A stretch of 64,000 nucleotides of DNA from Eopsaltria australis (Eukaryota; Chordata; Aves; Passeriformes; Petroicidae). The stretch's first letter is position 1; each line of letters opens with the position of its first letter. The stretch covers positions 6,745,001-6,809,000 of the forward strand of contig JAVTVJ010000040.1 of assembly GCA_034509425.1 (NCBI GenBank), read 5' to 3'. The notes under the pieces are model-generated. The model saw nothing but the letters and a program-made list of their open reading frames with translations. It made no database searches and was not told the DNA's origin. The position numbers and the translations under genes are program-made. Shown here piece after piece: positions 13,611 through 26,036 of this stretch.

Positions 13611-15356
13611 ACTTTTTCTAAATATGTATGCGAAATTGAAAGATGAGACTCTTAGATATAGAGGATGTAACATTAGAGATAGACAGACAAACCCATCTTC
13701 CATCCCTCACAGACCTGATACTACACAGGTGGTAAACTGCTTTTGCTGCTTTTTTTTAAGACAAAAATTCTAAATTACTAGATTTCTAAAGTTTAGTCAA
13801 AATCTATAGTGATCATGATTTTTAATCACTTTTCCTGATCACTTTTCAATGATCACGTTTCTTAATCAAATAAATACAAACTTGTTTATGCATTTAGGCC
13901 CCTAGAAACCATATCTTTCAGGAGAGCTGCAGAGAAAAAAAGACACAATAATGAACACTAATTATGAGACATGATCAGTATCTTAGAAAAGAATCACCTC
14001 TCTTCGAAAAAGATAAATCCCCTTTTATTTGGAAGTTTAAAATTGGGCAAAATTTATCTAAACCAATGAACTGGAGTTTAACTTCAATAGCCTACATTCC
14101 TTTAACAGTTTTCATTCAAATATTCACTAAAAATACCCTTAGGAAGTATCCTGAAAAGCAACCCTAAGCATCACATGGAAAAGTGTCTAAATGCTCCATT
14201 TTCATTTCCTCCTTTGAGCTTCTGTCTGGTCTCCTCCTGTCTCTTTCCTCACCCTTTGGCTCTCAATTTTAAGCACATTGCAGTCTTTCTGTTCTGTGTA
14301 TGAGCTCTGCTGTATCTGCATCTCAGCCCCTGAACAGTGCTCTTAGGACACCATTATAGCAGGAATAACAAGGGGCGTGGTTCTCTTTAAAGTGATCAAT
14401 GTTAAAACATAGTGGGTTGCCAGTGTTCACATGCAAGAATGAATAGAAAAGTACACAGCAAGGAAAAAACTATGCTTTCAGAACCAAAACTGGTGTTACT
14501 TGGCCCATGCTACATTTTTATTTCAGAAAGAAAACAGATGCTTCCAACAAGAGTCTCATAATAGAAAAGACACAAGCACGTAAAAAATGCTATGGACAAC
14601 AAGGAGAAACACAGAAATGAGTATGAATATCTGTATACAGTTTGTGGTGAAGTTTGAAAGTGATAGAAGAGAGGAGCAGGTACAAATCTTGCTATTTATT
14701 AAATGGATTTGTGCCTGCACCTGTTGCACCTGTATTTGAAAATACCTGCCTTTGCAAAAGGTAGGTCCTTTGTTCTTTATACTTTTACACTGAGTATCAG
14801 GTGTAGAATCTCTTCAAGTTTTTTATTTTTCTACATTCGATAAATTTTTTTGAATGCTCTTGAGTCACACCTATATATCTCTTTACCTGGCTTTTCAAAG
14901 TTCCCAGCTATATTACTTAGCATAGTGTATCTCATATGCAGAGGAACCCTGAGTTTTTTCCTCTGTTTGAAAGAATTCGTATGAAAAACACATATGCACT
15001 GAGGGAATGCAGTAGGTAATGTGGAGGGACATGCACACATAACTCAGATATCCCAAGTAAGAGAATGAAAGTAAAATCTGTTTAATTGCTTAATTGGTTG
15101 AAAGAAAAACCAACCAGTCATGAAGCATTTGTTCATTCCAAACTCTAGTCTAGGATTAAGAAAACTTTTGTACCTGAAGGAAATTAATGCAATGCTTTGT
15201 AAACTAAAAATTTTAACATGAACTAGTTAGCCTGCTATCTATGACCAATTAAAAGAGTGGTGAAAACTACACTTCTATGTTTAGAAGAATGAGAAAGAAC
15301 AGAGTGGCCAATAAGGAAAAAGGAAAAAGAAGGAAAGAGAGGTTAGGTTTCGGGAA
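13611..15356. other. Gene-free stretch with TGATCA cluster
   Basis: Three TGATCA palindromes lie within 46 bp (13810-13815, 13836-13841, 13850-13855). Otherwise no gene or repeat is recognised, and the short frames here carry no supporting signals. Confidence 0.45.
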
Positions 15357-15486
15357 GGAAAGGAAAGGAAAGGAAAGGAAAGGAAAGGAAAGGAAAGGAA
15401 AGGAAAGGAAAGGAAAGGAAAGGAAAGGAAAGGAAAGGAAAGGAAAGGAAAGGAAAGGAAAGGAAAGGAAAGGAAAGGAAAGGAAA
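15357..15486 (+). repeat. (GGAAA)26 pentanucleotide microsatellite
   Basis: 130 bp of perfect GGAAA units, 26 copies, with no interruption. It is preceded by a degenerate purine-rich lead-in from about 15310. All purines lie on one strand, so triplex-type structures are possible. The long frames across it (K/E/R/G-rich on plus, S/F/P/L-rich on minus) are products of the repeat. Confidence 0.97.
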
Positions 15487-17207
15487 AAGTAATTGCACAA
15501 GCTATTTGGAATGAAGAAAAATAACTTTGCTACATGACATGGAATTGTTTCTTTAAGCAGATTTATTATTTCGTTTACTCTTAAAACAAACCAACCCTAG
15601 ACATTTACCTTAGGATCAGCAAAGTTGCTTATTTCTGTACTGTAGAATTCAACAGAACTGTGGACTGATGGTTTCACTAGGCATCAGTCACACTTCCACA
15701 ACATTTTCTGATATAAATGTAAAAGCTTCATTTTAAAGGATAAATAAAGCAACACTATTATCTAAACAGGGTAAAATTTAACATCCTTGTGGTTTGTGGA
15801 AATTTTTGATGTGCCTGCTGGCTTTTCAATAAAAATCAATTATGCCTTAAATGCGAGCGGTAGTCAACATACTACAGACTATAAATTCAATTTCATACTC
15901 AGAAATATGGATTAGCTGAACTTGATGCCCTTCCATTGATTTCAGAAAGCAAAAGCTGATAAGGTAAATAATAGTAAGAAGCTCTCTGACACTCCACATC
16001 AAGTTCCGGATTTCCATATTATTTTTGTAAGAACTTTCCAGCCACCACAATATCCTCCTTGTGAAATATGTATGATGAATAGATATTATATGGATTGCTG
16101 ATTCATCTCTATTTACAGAATGGATATTTGGCTTTTATAATGCAAGGTGGGAACTGGATAGGAAATGAATATACTTATTTCTTTTAGCACCATGCGAGGT
16201 ATATATCATCCAGGGTGAATAAAGCTGGTGAGTAATTACAGAGCAGTCTGATTAAGCCCATGTTCTCTAGACTGCAAACTTTTTAAAATAATGTTTCCAG
16301 ACATAAGGTAAGCAAGAAGAAGCCAGTCTCTTTAACATACAAGAAAATTTAAAGCTGCTTTAAATTTAAAACAAAACCATCTCTCTGCTCTCTGAGCAGA
16401 ACATCTGAGACTAACATGAATTACAGAAAATGGGCTGTAGTTTAGGGGGGAGAGAGGCAATAATGTTAGAACTGGGAAATATAGGAGGAAAGATGGTTCA
16501 TGAGCTAAAACTTTGGATAATTTCTCAGAAAAATCAAATCATACATGAAAAAATGTCTTCCCTTCCTGAAATTACAGAGCACTTTGGCTGTAAAGCTTAT
16601 GTTCTTTGGCTTTCAAACAGGGCTCAGTGACTCTTCTTTTCAAAAAAAATCTGATCCATTCAGGTTAAATCCAAAAGGCAGCTTAAGTAGACTTAGCCCA
16701 CAAGGACTTGTTCTTACCTTCATTCAAAGGCTTGTCATTACTTTGACTTCAACTTACAAACACTGCTTTCTTTTGTCACACATCTAGCATGTTGAAAGAG
16801 ACACTGTCAACTTATGTGGGTCTTTCTCAAGGAATGCTGAATCCCAAGAAACATCTGTGATAGACATATGGATACTAAACCCTTTTTGAAAAACCCAAAC
16901 CACTGCTTGGGTCCTACTGGCACAAATAATGTTTACAGCATTGCAGAACCATCAACATTTAAAATCTCAGTCCTGAGCAACTGAAAGGAAGCTTAAAGTG
17001 CCTAAGTCTTGTAGTTTAAGGGAAAACCCAGGGTTTAATACACCCCCAACACATGGTTTGCGCATTATACTCTGTCAGCTCAGTTCTACTGGTAGCTTCC
17101 TCCCTGGCTTTCCCCCAGAGGGTCTGTGCTGAATCACATATTTCTCTGGTTGAAGAGCACAGTTTTTTGATGGTTCACTACAGATATCAGTGCTGTCTTC
17201 TGTTTTT
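15487..17207. other. Gene-free stretch
   Basis: No gene is recognised. It contains a perfect 11-bp inverted repeat with a 1-base centre at 16345-16367. A splice-like block at 16267-16306 is too short to support. Confidence 0.45.
16345..16367. repeat. Perfect 11-bp inverted repeat
   Basis: AAATTTAAAGC and GCTTTAAATTT are separated by a single T and form a near-palindrome able to make a short hairpin. No role is known; it may be chance in AT-rich DNA. Confidence 0.6.
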
Positions 17208-17794
17208 ACACCTGTAAGGACTTAAAGGCACAGTTGCCTGTCTCAAACACTGCCAAGGCCACAGAAGGAACTTGCCATAAGATAAGCCACCACAGAGGGA
17301 ATTTGAGATAAGCACAGAAGGGAGAAATAACGACTGGAAGGTGCTAATTCCAGGCCTGGTGGAGGTGAGATCTGATTAGCACATCCTGGTTAACATATCC
17401 AGACAAAAATCCCACTGTGGCAAACTGTGGGAAAGGAAGCAACTGCTCTTAAACGTATCACCACAAGTTATGGGAATGGCATCTGCGACCACCCCATGGA
17501 TACCCAGAACCTGGTACCCCCAGAAGAACAGGGCCAGGACACTCACCACCAAGAACCCCTGGGTGAAGAAGGACCAATGGGATCCTGCTGGATCCACAGG
17601 TGGTGAGTATCTTCTGCTCTCTCTCTCTCCCTTTTTCCCTCTCTCCCCTTCCCTCTCCCCTCTCTATTTCTTTTGATCTCTCTACCTCACAACTACTGTT
17701 CAATAAAATCTGTAGTATTGGCTTTAGCATATGGTCTTGTTTGCACCTTAATTAGGGCAGAGGCATCTCTTACTAATTGGATCATAACAACACC
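17208..17794 (+). mobile_element. Solo LTR, ERVL type, with 5-bp target duplication
   Basis: The LTR itself is 17213-17789 (577 bp). It starts TGTAAGGACTTAAAGG, ends ATCATAACA, and is flanked on both sides by ACACC (17208-17212 and 17790-17794). A 5-bp duplication is the usual mark of class III (ERVL) elements. Inside, a C/T-rich stretch (17617-17690) leads to an AATAAA signal at 17702-17707, the normal layout just before the end of an LTR's R region. There is no internal viral sequence on either side, so it is a solo LTR left by recombination between the two LTRs. Open frames here are not viral genes. Family assignment is by pattern only. Confidence 0.8.
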
Positions 17795-17986
17795 TAATGG
17801 GTAAAGCACCTAATTGAGATTTAGAGATCCAAATGTTATTTCCAATTTTCCTGTTTGCTCTGGCATCAGCTCCCAGAATGGCATCACATCCCACCAAGCT
17901 GGGATGTCTTCAGTGTATGATAGTACCAGCCATTTCAGTTGTGTTATCCTCTTCTGTCACCTGCTGCTGTGTGCCAGGTTCATATT

Positions 17987-18136
17987 GCCTCTGAGCTGAA
18001 CAGGAAAACAAATTGATGAAACATCACTGTTTCAAGCCAATTTTGTGGGTTCAATCCCTGTATGGGCCATTCACTTAAGAGCTGGACTTGATCCTTGTGG
18101 GTCCTTTCCAACTGAGCATATTCTGCGATTCTGTGA
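17987..18136 (+). mobile_element. TguSINE1-like SINE (tRNA head, CR1 tail)
   Basis: The left part is a decayed tRNA-like head. A clear Pol III B box, GGTTCAATCCC, lies at 18048-18058, followed by TGTATGGGCCA, which matches the tRNA-Ile acceptor end. The A box is not recognisable. The right part (from CATTCACTTAAGAGCTGG) is the CR1 3' tail: GGACTTGATCCTTGTGGGTC, then AACTGAGCATATTCTG and a GATTCTGTG end. Relative to the usual GATGATCC, three bases are missing. The CR1 tail lets CR1 reverse transcriptase copy the SINE. This family class was described from zebra finch and points to a passerine. The exact left edge is uncertain. Confidence 0.83.
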
Positions 18137-21100
18137 GAGGATCTCATGATGAGGGTGTGCTCAGAGCCATTGTGCCTCAACTTTCCCCTGCACAGGATTT
18201 CCAACATGCCATGCAGCTGCACCTTGTACCTGAGGAGACCTGTCTGGGAGAAAAACAGCAGATGTGCCAGCTGCAGGCATTGGGATGGGAATTGGGAAAC
18301 AAAAACTCCCAAGTGAATCCCATATTTAATGGGTGTGAGACACAGTCCACTGGAGCACCTGCTAAAGTTGTTGGTTCCCTAAAATTCGCTTCCTTAATTC
18401 TGATCTAGTTCTAATTCTAATACTAATTTAATTCCTTCTTCAAATTCCTCTGCAGAACTTATTTCCAGCACAGGCCTCTGTGGATTCTGCCTTTTTTTAT
18501 TAACTGAATGAGTTAATTTATACACCAAACTACTTTAGAAATGATTGAAAGAAACTTGCATTATGCTTATCTAACAGAAGCATATCAACTTGTATTGTTA
18601 TAGATCATTTGCTTTCCCGTAATTTCCCATCTTTCCCTCTGGTCAGTTTTAATGCAAGTCCCAATTTTAAAAGTCACAGCATGCAGCAGTTCCCTGACAG
18701 AACCAACTGAAACTTCATTTTCAGGTATTCTCCTTTGGAGGGCTTATTCTGTAAAGCAATATATTCAACACATGTACCCTGCTACAACACAAGCTTTTAA
18801 TTTTCATTTAAATGGAGGTATAATTACATGCAGTTCTTGCAATGTAACTGCTGCAAATCACATCCTAAATACGCAATTGTGTTAAATCCTGATTAATGAA
18901 ATTTCTTTGTAAGCTAGACATTCCCTGTTAGATTTGTATAAAAATGACATATAAATCTAATAAAACCAAAAAAGCTCCTGATATTTCCCTATACTGTTCC
19001 AGTGCAACCAAGGTATGTACAGGAAAAATATACAACATTTATTATGAAAATATAATTCTTGTAGATACACTCAGAAAATTGCAAACATTCATAAACATCT
19101 CTCTCTTTGGGGAAAGAGAAAAGTGCCATTTAACAGGTGTTAGAATGTAAATGACATCTCATTAGTGACTTCCTTTTGCAGCTCAGAGACAAATAAAACC
19201 TTCATTTAAAAGCATTAGTGTTGTTCCTAAGGGTTTCTGGTATCATAATGTTTTGGTTTATGATGATATTTAGCCTTTTCTAACATTCCCACTTATTTCT
19301 ACAGAATAAACCAGCCTCTGTCTTTAAAGTTAAGACTCAGAATAAAACCAGGGGTGGAAGAAGATGACTGTACAGCAATTCAAACCTTCATCCCTTGCAA
19401 GTAAGTGGCAGGGAATTATTGTATGCATTTACATGAGAAAAAAAGAGCAGCTCATCTTCATTCTGGACACCAACTGGTTTCTGACTTTCCCCTGAAAGGT
19501 GTGAAAACCTCTTTATGTTTCTAAAGTGTAGTTTTTTGCAAAAGAGTTGCTCTCTATCATGCTCTTGCCAAATAAACCCACTCCTCACCAAATAGTTTTG
19601 GAAAGACATTAAATCACTTCAAGTGTTACTGAAATATTAATTCAGTTCTTCTGGATTAATCACGATCTTGTGATTGCCACATCCTGGTTTCCATTTTATT
19701 AGAAAAAGGAAGAAAACCCCAGAAATCAAGCACAAGAACTTCTAAGGCATCAAGAGGAACCTTCACTTGACTTTTTACGAATAACTGTGGCCAAATAGTA
19801 TATTAAAAATGCGGGTGACCTTTTGGCAATGAAATTGTCAGATTCAATTTCCATTATGATCAACAAGGCTCCTGTGCACCAAAGGTGCAAGGAGGTGTAG
19901 AAGACGAATGGTATTCTTCAGCAGATATGGGAAGGAGCAGGAGAATCCCCTGAGCTGGTCCTCAAGACCTATTTCTAACCAGCCAGAAATACAAGAAGGT
20001 GTATGGCCTTCCAGTTCAGTGTTTGACACTGCTTGGAGTCAGAGGCCCTCCCTGTGGCTACTGAATAAGTCACTCAGTAGACCCACTTTTTTCCATTTCT
20101 CACATAATTTAATAGTTAGGCTTATTTATTTCCCAGGGGTTTTACCATGTATGGCTCAACTGTTGGCTCATGTTACCTGTATCTCAACAATGTGCCCATA
20201 TGGGATATTTTTCTGAAGAAATCATGAATGACAATGTATACTTTCCCATGCTGTAAACTAGTTCTAAGCACTTAAGATAAAGCCTGAAGCATTATCTAAA
20301 AACCTCAAAGTAAATGTATGCATAAGTGCAAAGGTAGGAAATAACAGCAAAAATGGTAAAATAATAGCAATGTTAATAATAATAACAATAATATGTGTTT
20401 TACACCTTTTCACTATTTGTTTTTGCTCCTATCTCTTTTAATAAATCAGTTTACATCCTCAGGGGGAGTATTGTTTTTAGTCTCAGCCATTCCTAGGCAA
20501 AGAACATTGCAGTGCAGGAACTGGGGACAAACAGGGAGATATTCAGCTATACAATGAAAAAGGGATGCAAAGACTGTGTGAAAAGACATGCAAGAAACTG
20601 ACTCTTAGTGGATGGGAACAGATTAAACTGGCAGAACATTCTGAATGCTGCAGGGAAAGCAAATAAAGAACTTTATTTACACTGACTCGGAATAAAAGAA
20701 TGAATGGGACATTCAATGGCTCCAAAAAGCAAAAACTAACATGATGATTACATCTACTTTTTGGAGTTCTGTAATTTGCACCTGTAGTAGTCATTATCAT
20801 GAAATATCATTATATTTTAAAGTACTACCATTTTGAGAATAATGTTGAGCACTGAGATCTGAATGAAAAAGGCATTGCAGGGAGCCTACAAGTCTACAAA
20901 GTTTATGCATAAAGGTAGTAAGTTTTAGTAATTTTTAATTTTTTTAAATTTTAAAATTCTAGATTAAACCCTTCTATCTCATTTACTCAAATCCTTAATT
21001 ATTCAGTGTGTTTCTCAAATACAAAAAATTGGGAAAGATGTTGCAGTTAAAAAAAATTAAAACTTAACAGAATTAATTCCACTTTTTAGGAGTTTTGACT

Positions 21101-21730
21101 ATAGGTTTTGTTTTACAACACTCAGTGTATATTACTATCCCAAAATAACAAAAATCTGTACATCTAACCAAAACTTTCCTGGCTTTTCTTTGTATAAACA
21201 AAGCATCTCACAAAACATGAAGTGCTTCAGTTGGAGCTTTTCAAAGCATCAACATTTAAGAAACACATAGTCTTCTGAAAACCATATAAACTGCTATCTG
21301 GAAATTAGCTAAATCCCCTACTCAGATCTAATGGGAATATTTTGTTCAGGAATCTTTTGACATCCTTTTTATTTTTTTAATCAATGTGATTGCATGGAAC
21401 ATTCTACCGCTTGATAGAGCACAATAAAGTATTAGCTAGTGAAAAAGAATTCACTGGATTTCAATCAATAATAAATTAGAACAAACATTTTCTGAATAAA
21501 TGCACAATAATTGTGTGACCAACTCATTCCATATCAGTTTGTTACTCAGCCAGTGTAACATTTACAATTAATCTGGAGGATAGTAGTGAGTAAAGGGAGA
21601 CTGGTTGAGGATTTTTTTGTATATAGCAAAGTCAAACGTAGTTCTGGAAAAATATTAATAGAGTGAAGAATATTTAATAAAGTTAAATGATAAATAAATA
21701 TTTTAAATAAAACAGACCAAACATTAAAAA
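18137..21730. other. Gene-free stretch
   Basis: No gene is recognised. A plus-strand frame runs from the SINE tail into 18408 but starts inside the SINE and matches nothing known. The region near 20340-20400 is rich in AATAAT-like words. Otherwise unremarkable. Confidence 0.45.
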
Positions 21731-21896
21731 CAAACAAACAAACAAACAAAAAAAAAACCAAAAAAACCCCCACAAACCAAAAAGCAGCAACAAAAAACAA
21801 CAAACCCCCCCAAAACCCACAAAACCCCCCCCCAAAAACCCCCAAAAAACAAAGAAAAAAAATCCAATAAGAAAAAACCAAGCCCAAACCCAAATG
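21731..21896. repeat. A/C-only low-complexity tract
   Basis: It begins as (CAAA)n at 21731-21749 and continues as irregular A and C runs with almost no G or T on the plus strand. C-runs at 21805-21811, 21816-21818, 21825-21833 and 21839-21843 give a four-run G-quadruplex motif on the minus strand. The F/G/L-rich minus frames across it are composition artefacts. Confidence 0.9.
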
Positions 21897-22495
21897 TATC
21901 TCCTGGGTTAAAAAATATGTTACAGTGCTGTTTTGTGGTTTGCTCACAGGCTCCATTTTTCCAGTAGCGGCTTGGTTTGCCCCAGAAGAAAGAAGCATCA
22001 ATTCCAGGCAGTGAGAGAGGGAGGTGCAGTGCACAAAGCTCTGGCATGATGTAAGGGTTTCTGCATTTTAATCTCTGTTCTCTTGTAATCTCCCTCTGTG
22101 GTTCAAGTCAAACCACTTACTCCTTTTCTGCCACTGTTTCAATTTCAATACAATTTACTTATTTCCCAGGAGAAATGGAATGCTCATTTGTTATATGTAA
22201 AGCTGACTATAAAGCAAATACAACTCTCCAACACCCACTCCCCATTACTTTTGGAAATATCTTAAAATATTGGCAAGTGGAGGAGGGGGGAGGGGGTACA
22301 GAAAGGACAAAAACATTTATGCTTTGCAAGTTATCCTGCTGCATCAAGGATTATATTGGTTTGCAGAAAAAAGCATCTCTCTCATCCCAACAAGATCTTA
22401 GCATCTTTCCCCATTGTCCCACACAAGGACTGCTGATGCCTTTGTGATTACTAAGGGAAGAGGTCTGTGACTGTTAACCACAAGATCCCTAATCT
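21897..22495. other. Unassigned sequence
   Basis: No gene or repeat is recognised. A GGAGGGGGGAGGGGG purine patch lies near 22281. Confidence 0.4.
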
Positions 22496-23136
22496 TGTCA
22501 TCCCTTGTGGTTCCCCAGCCATCCTCTTGCTTGTCACTGACTTCAGTCAGCCTTTTGGTGACACCTTCAGCACCAGTGACAAAGCGCCCCGGGTCAGGTA
22601 CCGTCAGCCCTCTCTTCTATCTTTTGCCTAAGGTAAGAAGTTTGTTTCCCTTGTCCCAAGGACCAGACTGTAGTAAATATTCCCCCAAACAGCCTTAAGA
22701 TCCAAAAGGGTCTTCAAGAGATCGATGTTTATTTGAAAAACAAGAAAATACCACAGCCAAATCAAAGCTGAACTGTTCAAAAACACCTATCCCAGACTCC
22801 CCAGTGGCAAAGATAGGTCCAAACAATTGAAGTCACTGAAAGAAAATCATAAAATTCCTTGCTTGGATTTCCAGAGTCCTGTATCTCTCTCAACTGACAA
22901 AGTCCTTGTACGACCCTCAGTACTCAGATGTCTCTGAGTCCCCAGCGTCACCGTTCTCTGTCTCTTGAAGCCAGATAGATATCTGTCAATTATACTCTTC
23001 AGGGTACTTTGATGTGGCCAGATATGACCTTCCTCATTACCATACCAGGCATGAAAACATCTTTTGTGTAGACAATAAAATTTGTTCCTGCCATATGCAG
23101 CCTCCTTTCTTTGGCCTGGTTTACACCATGTCATCC
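22496..23136 (-). mobile_element. Possible solo LTR-like element
   Basis: An 8-bp word, TGTCATCC, occurs at 22496-22503 and again at 23129-23136, bracketing 625 bp. On the minus strand the bracketed block begins TGGTGTAAACC and ends CCACAAG, and has an AATAAA signal at 22728-22733 about 400 bp in. Several CpGs (for example CCCGGGGCGC near 22590) suggest it is younger than its surroundings. The layout resembles an LTR, but an 8-bp duplication is too long for a standard retroviral insertion and the right-hand terminus does not end exactly in CA. It might instead be a chance repeat around an older LTR. Confidence 0.38.
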
Positions 23137-25980
23137 AGCCCAGTTTAATACTATATTTGCAGTTTCTGTAATTGGTGCAGTACTTCGTTCTAATTGCTGC
23201 TTTACTCCTGCACCAGAACTCAGTGGTGTGTGTTTGTCTAGTCTTACAGTGAATGAATATGCTTGTACTGCCTTCTCAAATATGGAGAATATCCATCTTC
23301 AAATGCAGTTTTTAAATGCTAGGTAGACTTTTATTGACATGGCACAGCATGTTACCTGAAGCTATGTCAATCAGAAGTGCAGAGGGATCATATTTCAGAA
23401 CAATTCTCAATTAAATACTTCTATAACAAACATAATGCTGCCACTATCCAAAATTAAAATTACTGAAATTACAACAAAGTCTTTCTCTCACGCAATAACT
23501 TTGCAGGCAAAGTTTTATACACACATGCACACACACACACAGGCACACACCCCTTCCTCCCCTCACAGCCCCCAAGCAGTATCTTTTTTAAAAGAGAGAC
23601 TTGGTATTCATGGGAAGCTGGTTATTTTAGTGTCATCTTATTTCTGAGACACTAAGCAGAGCCTATATGGAGACTGGTTCTCCAACACAGCAGCTTGTTA
23701 AGGGGAGTTGAGTGACATCCCAGCATACATCTAGCTTCCTACTGAGTCTCCAACATCTGTTACTGCCTAACTGCCTGAAATACGTAGTGCTTTCTAAGAA
23801 AAAAAGTAAGGTTTGTTTTTGTTTTTACACATATGCTCAGCTGAAAAGTGTGTGAGCTGATCCCCATCACATCCTTGGACATCTATGTCATCTGCTCACA
23901 TACTGCAAGATATAGACTGATTTAGTGTAAGCTTTGCTCCATTAACATTTTCTTAAAGACACAGGGAAAGGCAAATAAAGCTGGAAAAACATCCACATAT
24001 ATATATATAGATATATCTCACTATTATACAGGCAGAAACTATGTTGAGTTGACAAAAAGTGTGGGTGTTCTTTCAAACAAACTTAGTGATGGAAGCTTAA
24101 CATAGCTGTAGTGGGTGATAAATCTTGAGGGCAGATCCCAGCTCTGGAAATGGGCACAAAGTTTAGGCTGAAATCCAAGCATACTGCATTAAACCTAAAT
24201 ATTTTAAGTCTGGTATGTATCAGACAGCTAATTTGTTGGATCAAGTCATCATCGCTATAAAAACCCCATATCCTGGAACTGCCAACTCCAAGTTCAGAAT
24301 TTAGCAGGGAAATGTCTGGCTCCTGCTCAAAAATACAGTGCAGAAGTGCCTGTGCTCCCAGAATCAGTCCCTAGTGCATGACCACCTTCAGGTAGAAGCA
24401 GCCAGACGGGAACAAACAGTGCTCTGCACTGCAAGTCCTGGAAAAATTCCAGCTGAATGACGGGTATGAAACAGCAGTAAAATTTAAGCATTAAATGCCA
24501 CTAAAAATACATATAATGTAAGACATCATTGAATCTAAACTAAATCCTTTACAAAATTCAAGGTTATCTTAATAGGTAAAATCTTCAAACCCATAAAAAC
24601 TGGTGTTCAGCTGATCTCAAGGAGAAAAACCAGTAAATTTCACAGTGCATTTCAATAGGCAAATAATTTCAGAAGTTTTCTTAGGAGTAGTTTCAGCATT
24701 AAAAATAAAACCCAGCAAAAACCATAAAAAATGGAAGCACAGGATACAGGACACAGCTGTCTAATCAGACTTTGGCTGATGTAAACAAGATCTGGTAAGG
24801 GAATCTGTAAGTCTGTTATATGTAAAAAGTTCAGAAAACATCAGGTCTGTGTTATCTTACTGAACGATACAACTATATTTAAGTAACTACAACTTTTAAT
24901 TTTATTCTTTTTTTAGTTAGTTAAGAAAATCCATACAGCATTACCAAATAAAAGAAAAAGGTGTTTTCTTAGGCTAGTCCATTACTTCCTAGGGCCACAT
25001 AAAAAATACAAGCAATAATGTTTAAAATGTATGTTTTTATTGAGATAAAGAGTGCTCAAAGAGGACTTTGAGTCTAACAGCAGTGTGATGACAGTAGAAT
25101 TTTGGTAGCAGAAATATTGTTTGGAAGGAGGCATTTCTTAGCAGCAAACTGAGTCACTAACAGCAAGTCACTTCTGGATTCAGTATTTTTTAGGTTTTTA
25201 ATTGGTACCTAGTGCCAATCCACGTATTTGGGGCTTATCTTAAAAGGAGGCATAAATTAGGGCTCTACATACATCACTGACAGTCTGTCCCAGCAGAGTG
25301 TTTCTCCCCAGTAAGGTAGGTAGCAAAGTCAAGGGCAAAGGTTTTAAGAGAAGTAAAGCATAGCCAAGGGAAGAGAGTAGAACTACAAAGGAAATGTAAT
25401 ATTAATACTGTAGGAAAAAGATGTCAGAACTGGAGGAGAAGCAAGAAGGAATGTAGAAAAGCTAATGCATTGAGGCAGTTAACGATATGCAAACGGATTC
25501 GTCCCATTCACAACTCCAGGCATCTCTGTTTATTGATATGGGTAGCTACCAAAGAGATCTAATTACACTAAAATTTGACTGATGAGAAGGCAGACACTCA
25601 GAAAAATTACTTGTTTGCTTCAGCTCTCCCACAGGTGATATTCCAAATATTCCCACAAAGCTGTAGGCAAATAAAAAACAGCAAAAAGAACAAAAGAAAT
25701 ATAAAATTCAGAAAACTCAAAAACTTCTGTGATACAGCTGCAATATACCTTCTCACTGTTTATAATAGCAAATAAAACAAATACAAGACTTGAGTACATT
25801 TAAAATCTATTCTGAAAATGCACTCAGCTTTTCTTTGTTTTCCAAAAAAGCTACACCATCTACAGTGGCCTGGTACACAAGCCCCTGAGAATTAATGAGA
25901 AGGATTAATACATATTGTTATGACTCAAAGCATTTTATGATTAAAAAAGAGCCCATTTAACCATAATGATTCAAATTCAG
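23137..25980. other. Gene-free stretch with short dinucleotide repeats
   Basis: It includes (CA)7 at 23528-23541 and an (AT)n run at 23997-24009. No gene is recognised. Confidence 0.5.
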
Positions 25981-25984
25981 CTGC

Positions 25985-26036
25985 AGCAATAGCAGGCAAA
26001 ACTCCCATTGATTTAAGTGAGGCTGAATTCAGTCCT
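25985..26036. repeat. Old amniote repeat fragment, family uncertain
   Basis: AAAACTCCCATTGATTTAAG followed by GAGGCTGAATTCAGTCC fits the 'ctcccattgacttcaatggg...ggattcag' core that recurs in reptile and bird DNA. Only a fragment remains. Confidence 0.35.

Noticed and set aside
15267..15500. Long frames of repeated S/F/P/L or K/E/R/G residues
   Set aside because: They are translations of the GGAAA microsatellite.
21546..22047. 162- and 107-codon minus-strand frames rich in F, G and L
   Set aside because: They run across the A/C-only tract; composition, not a gene.
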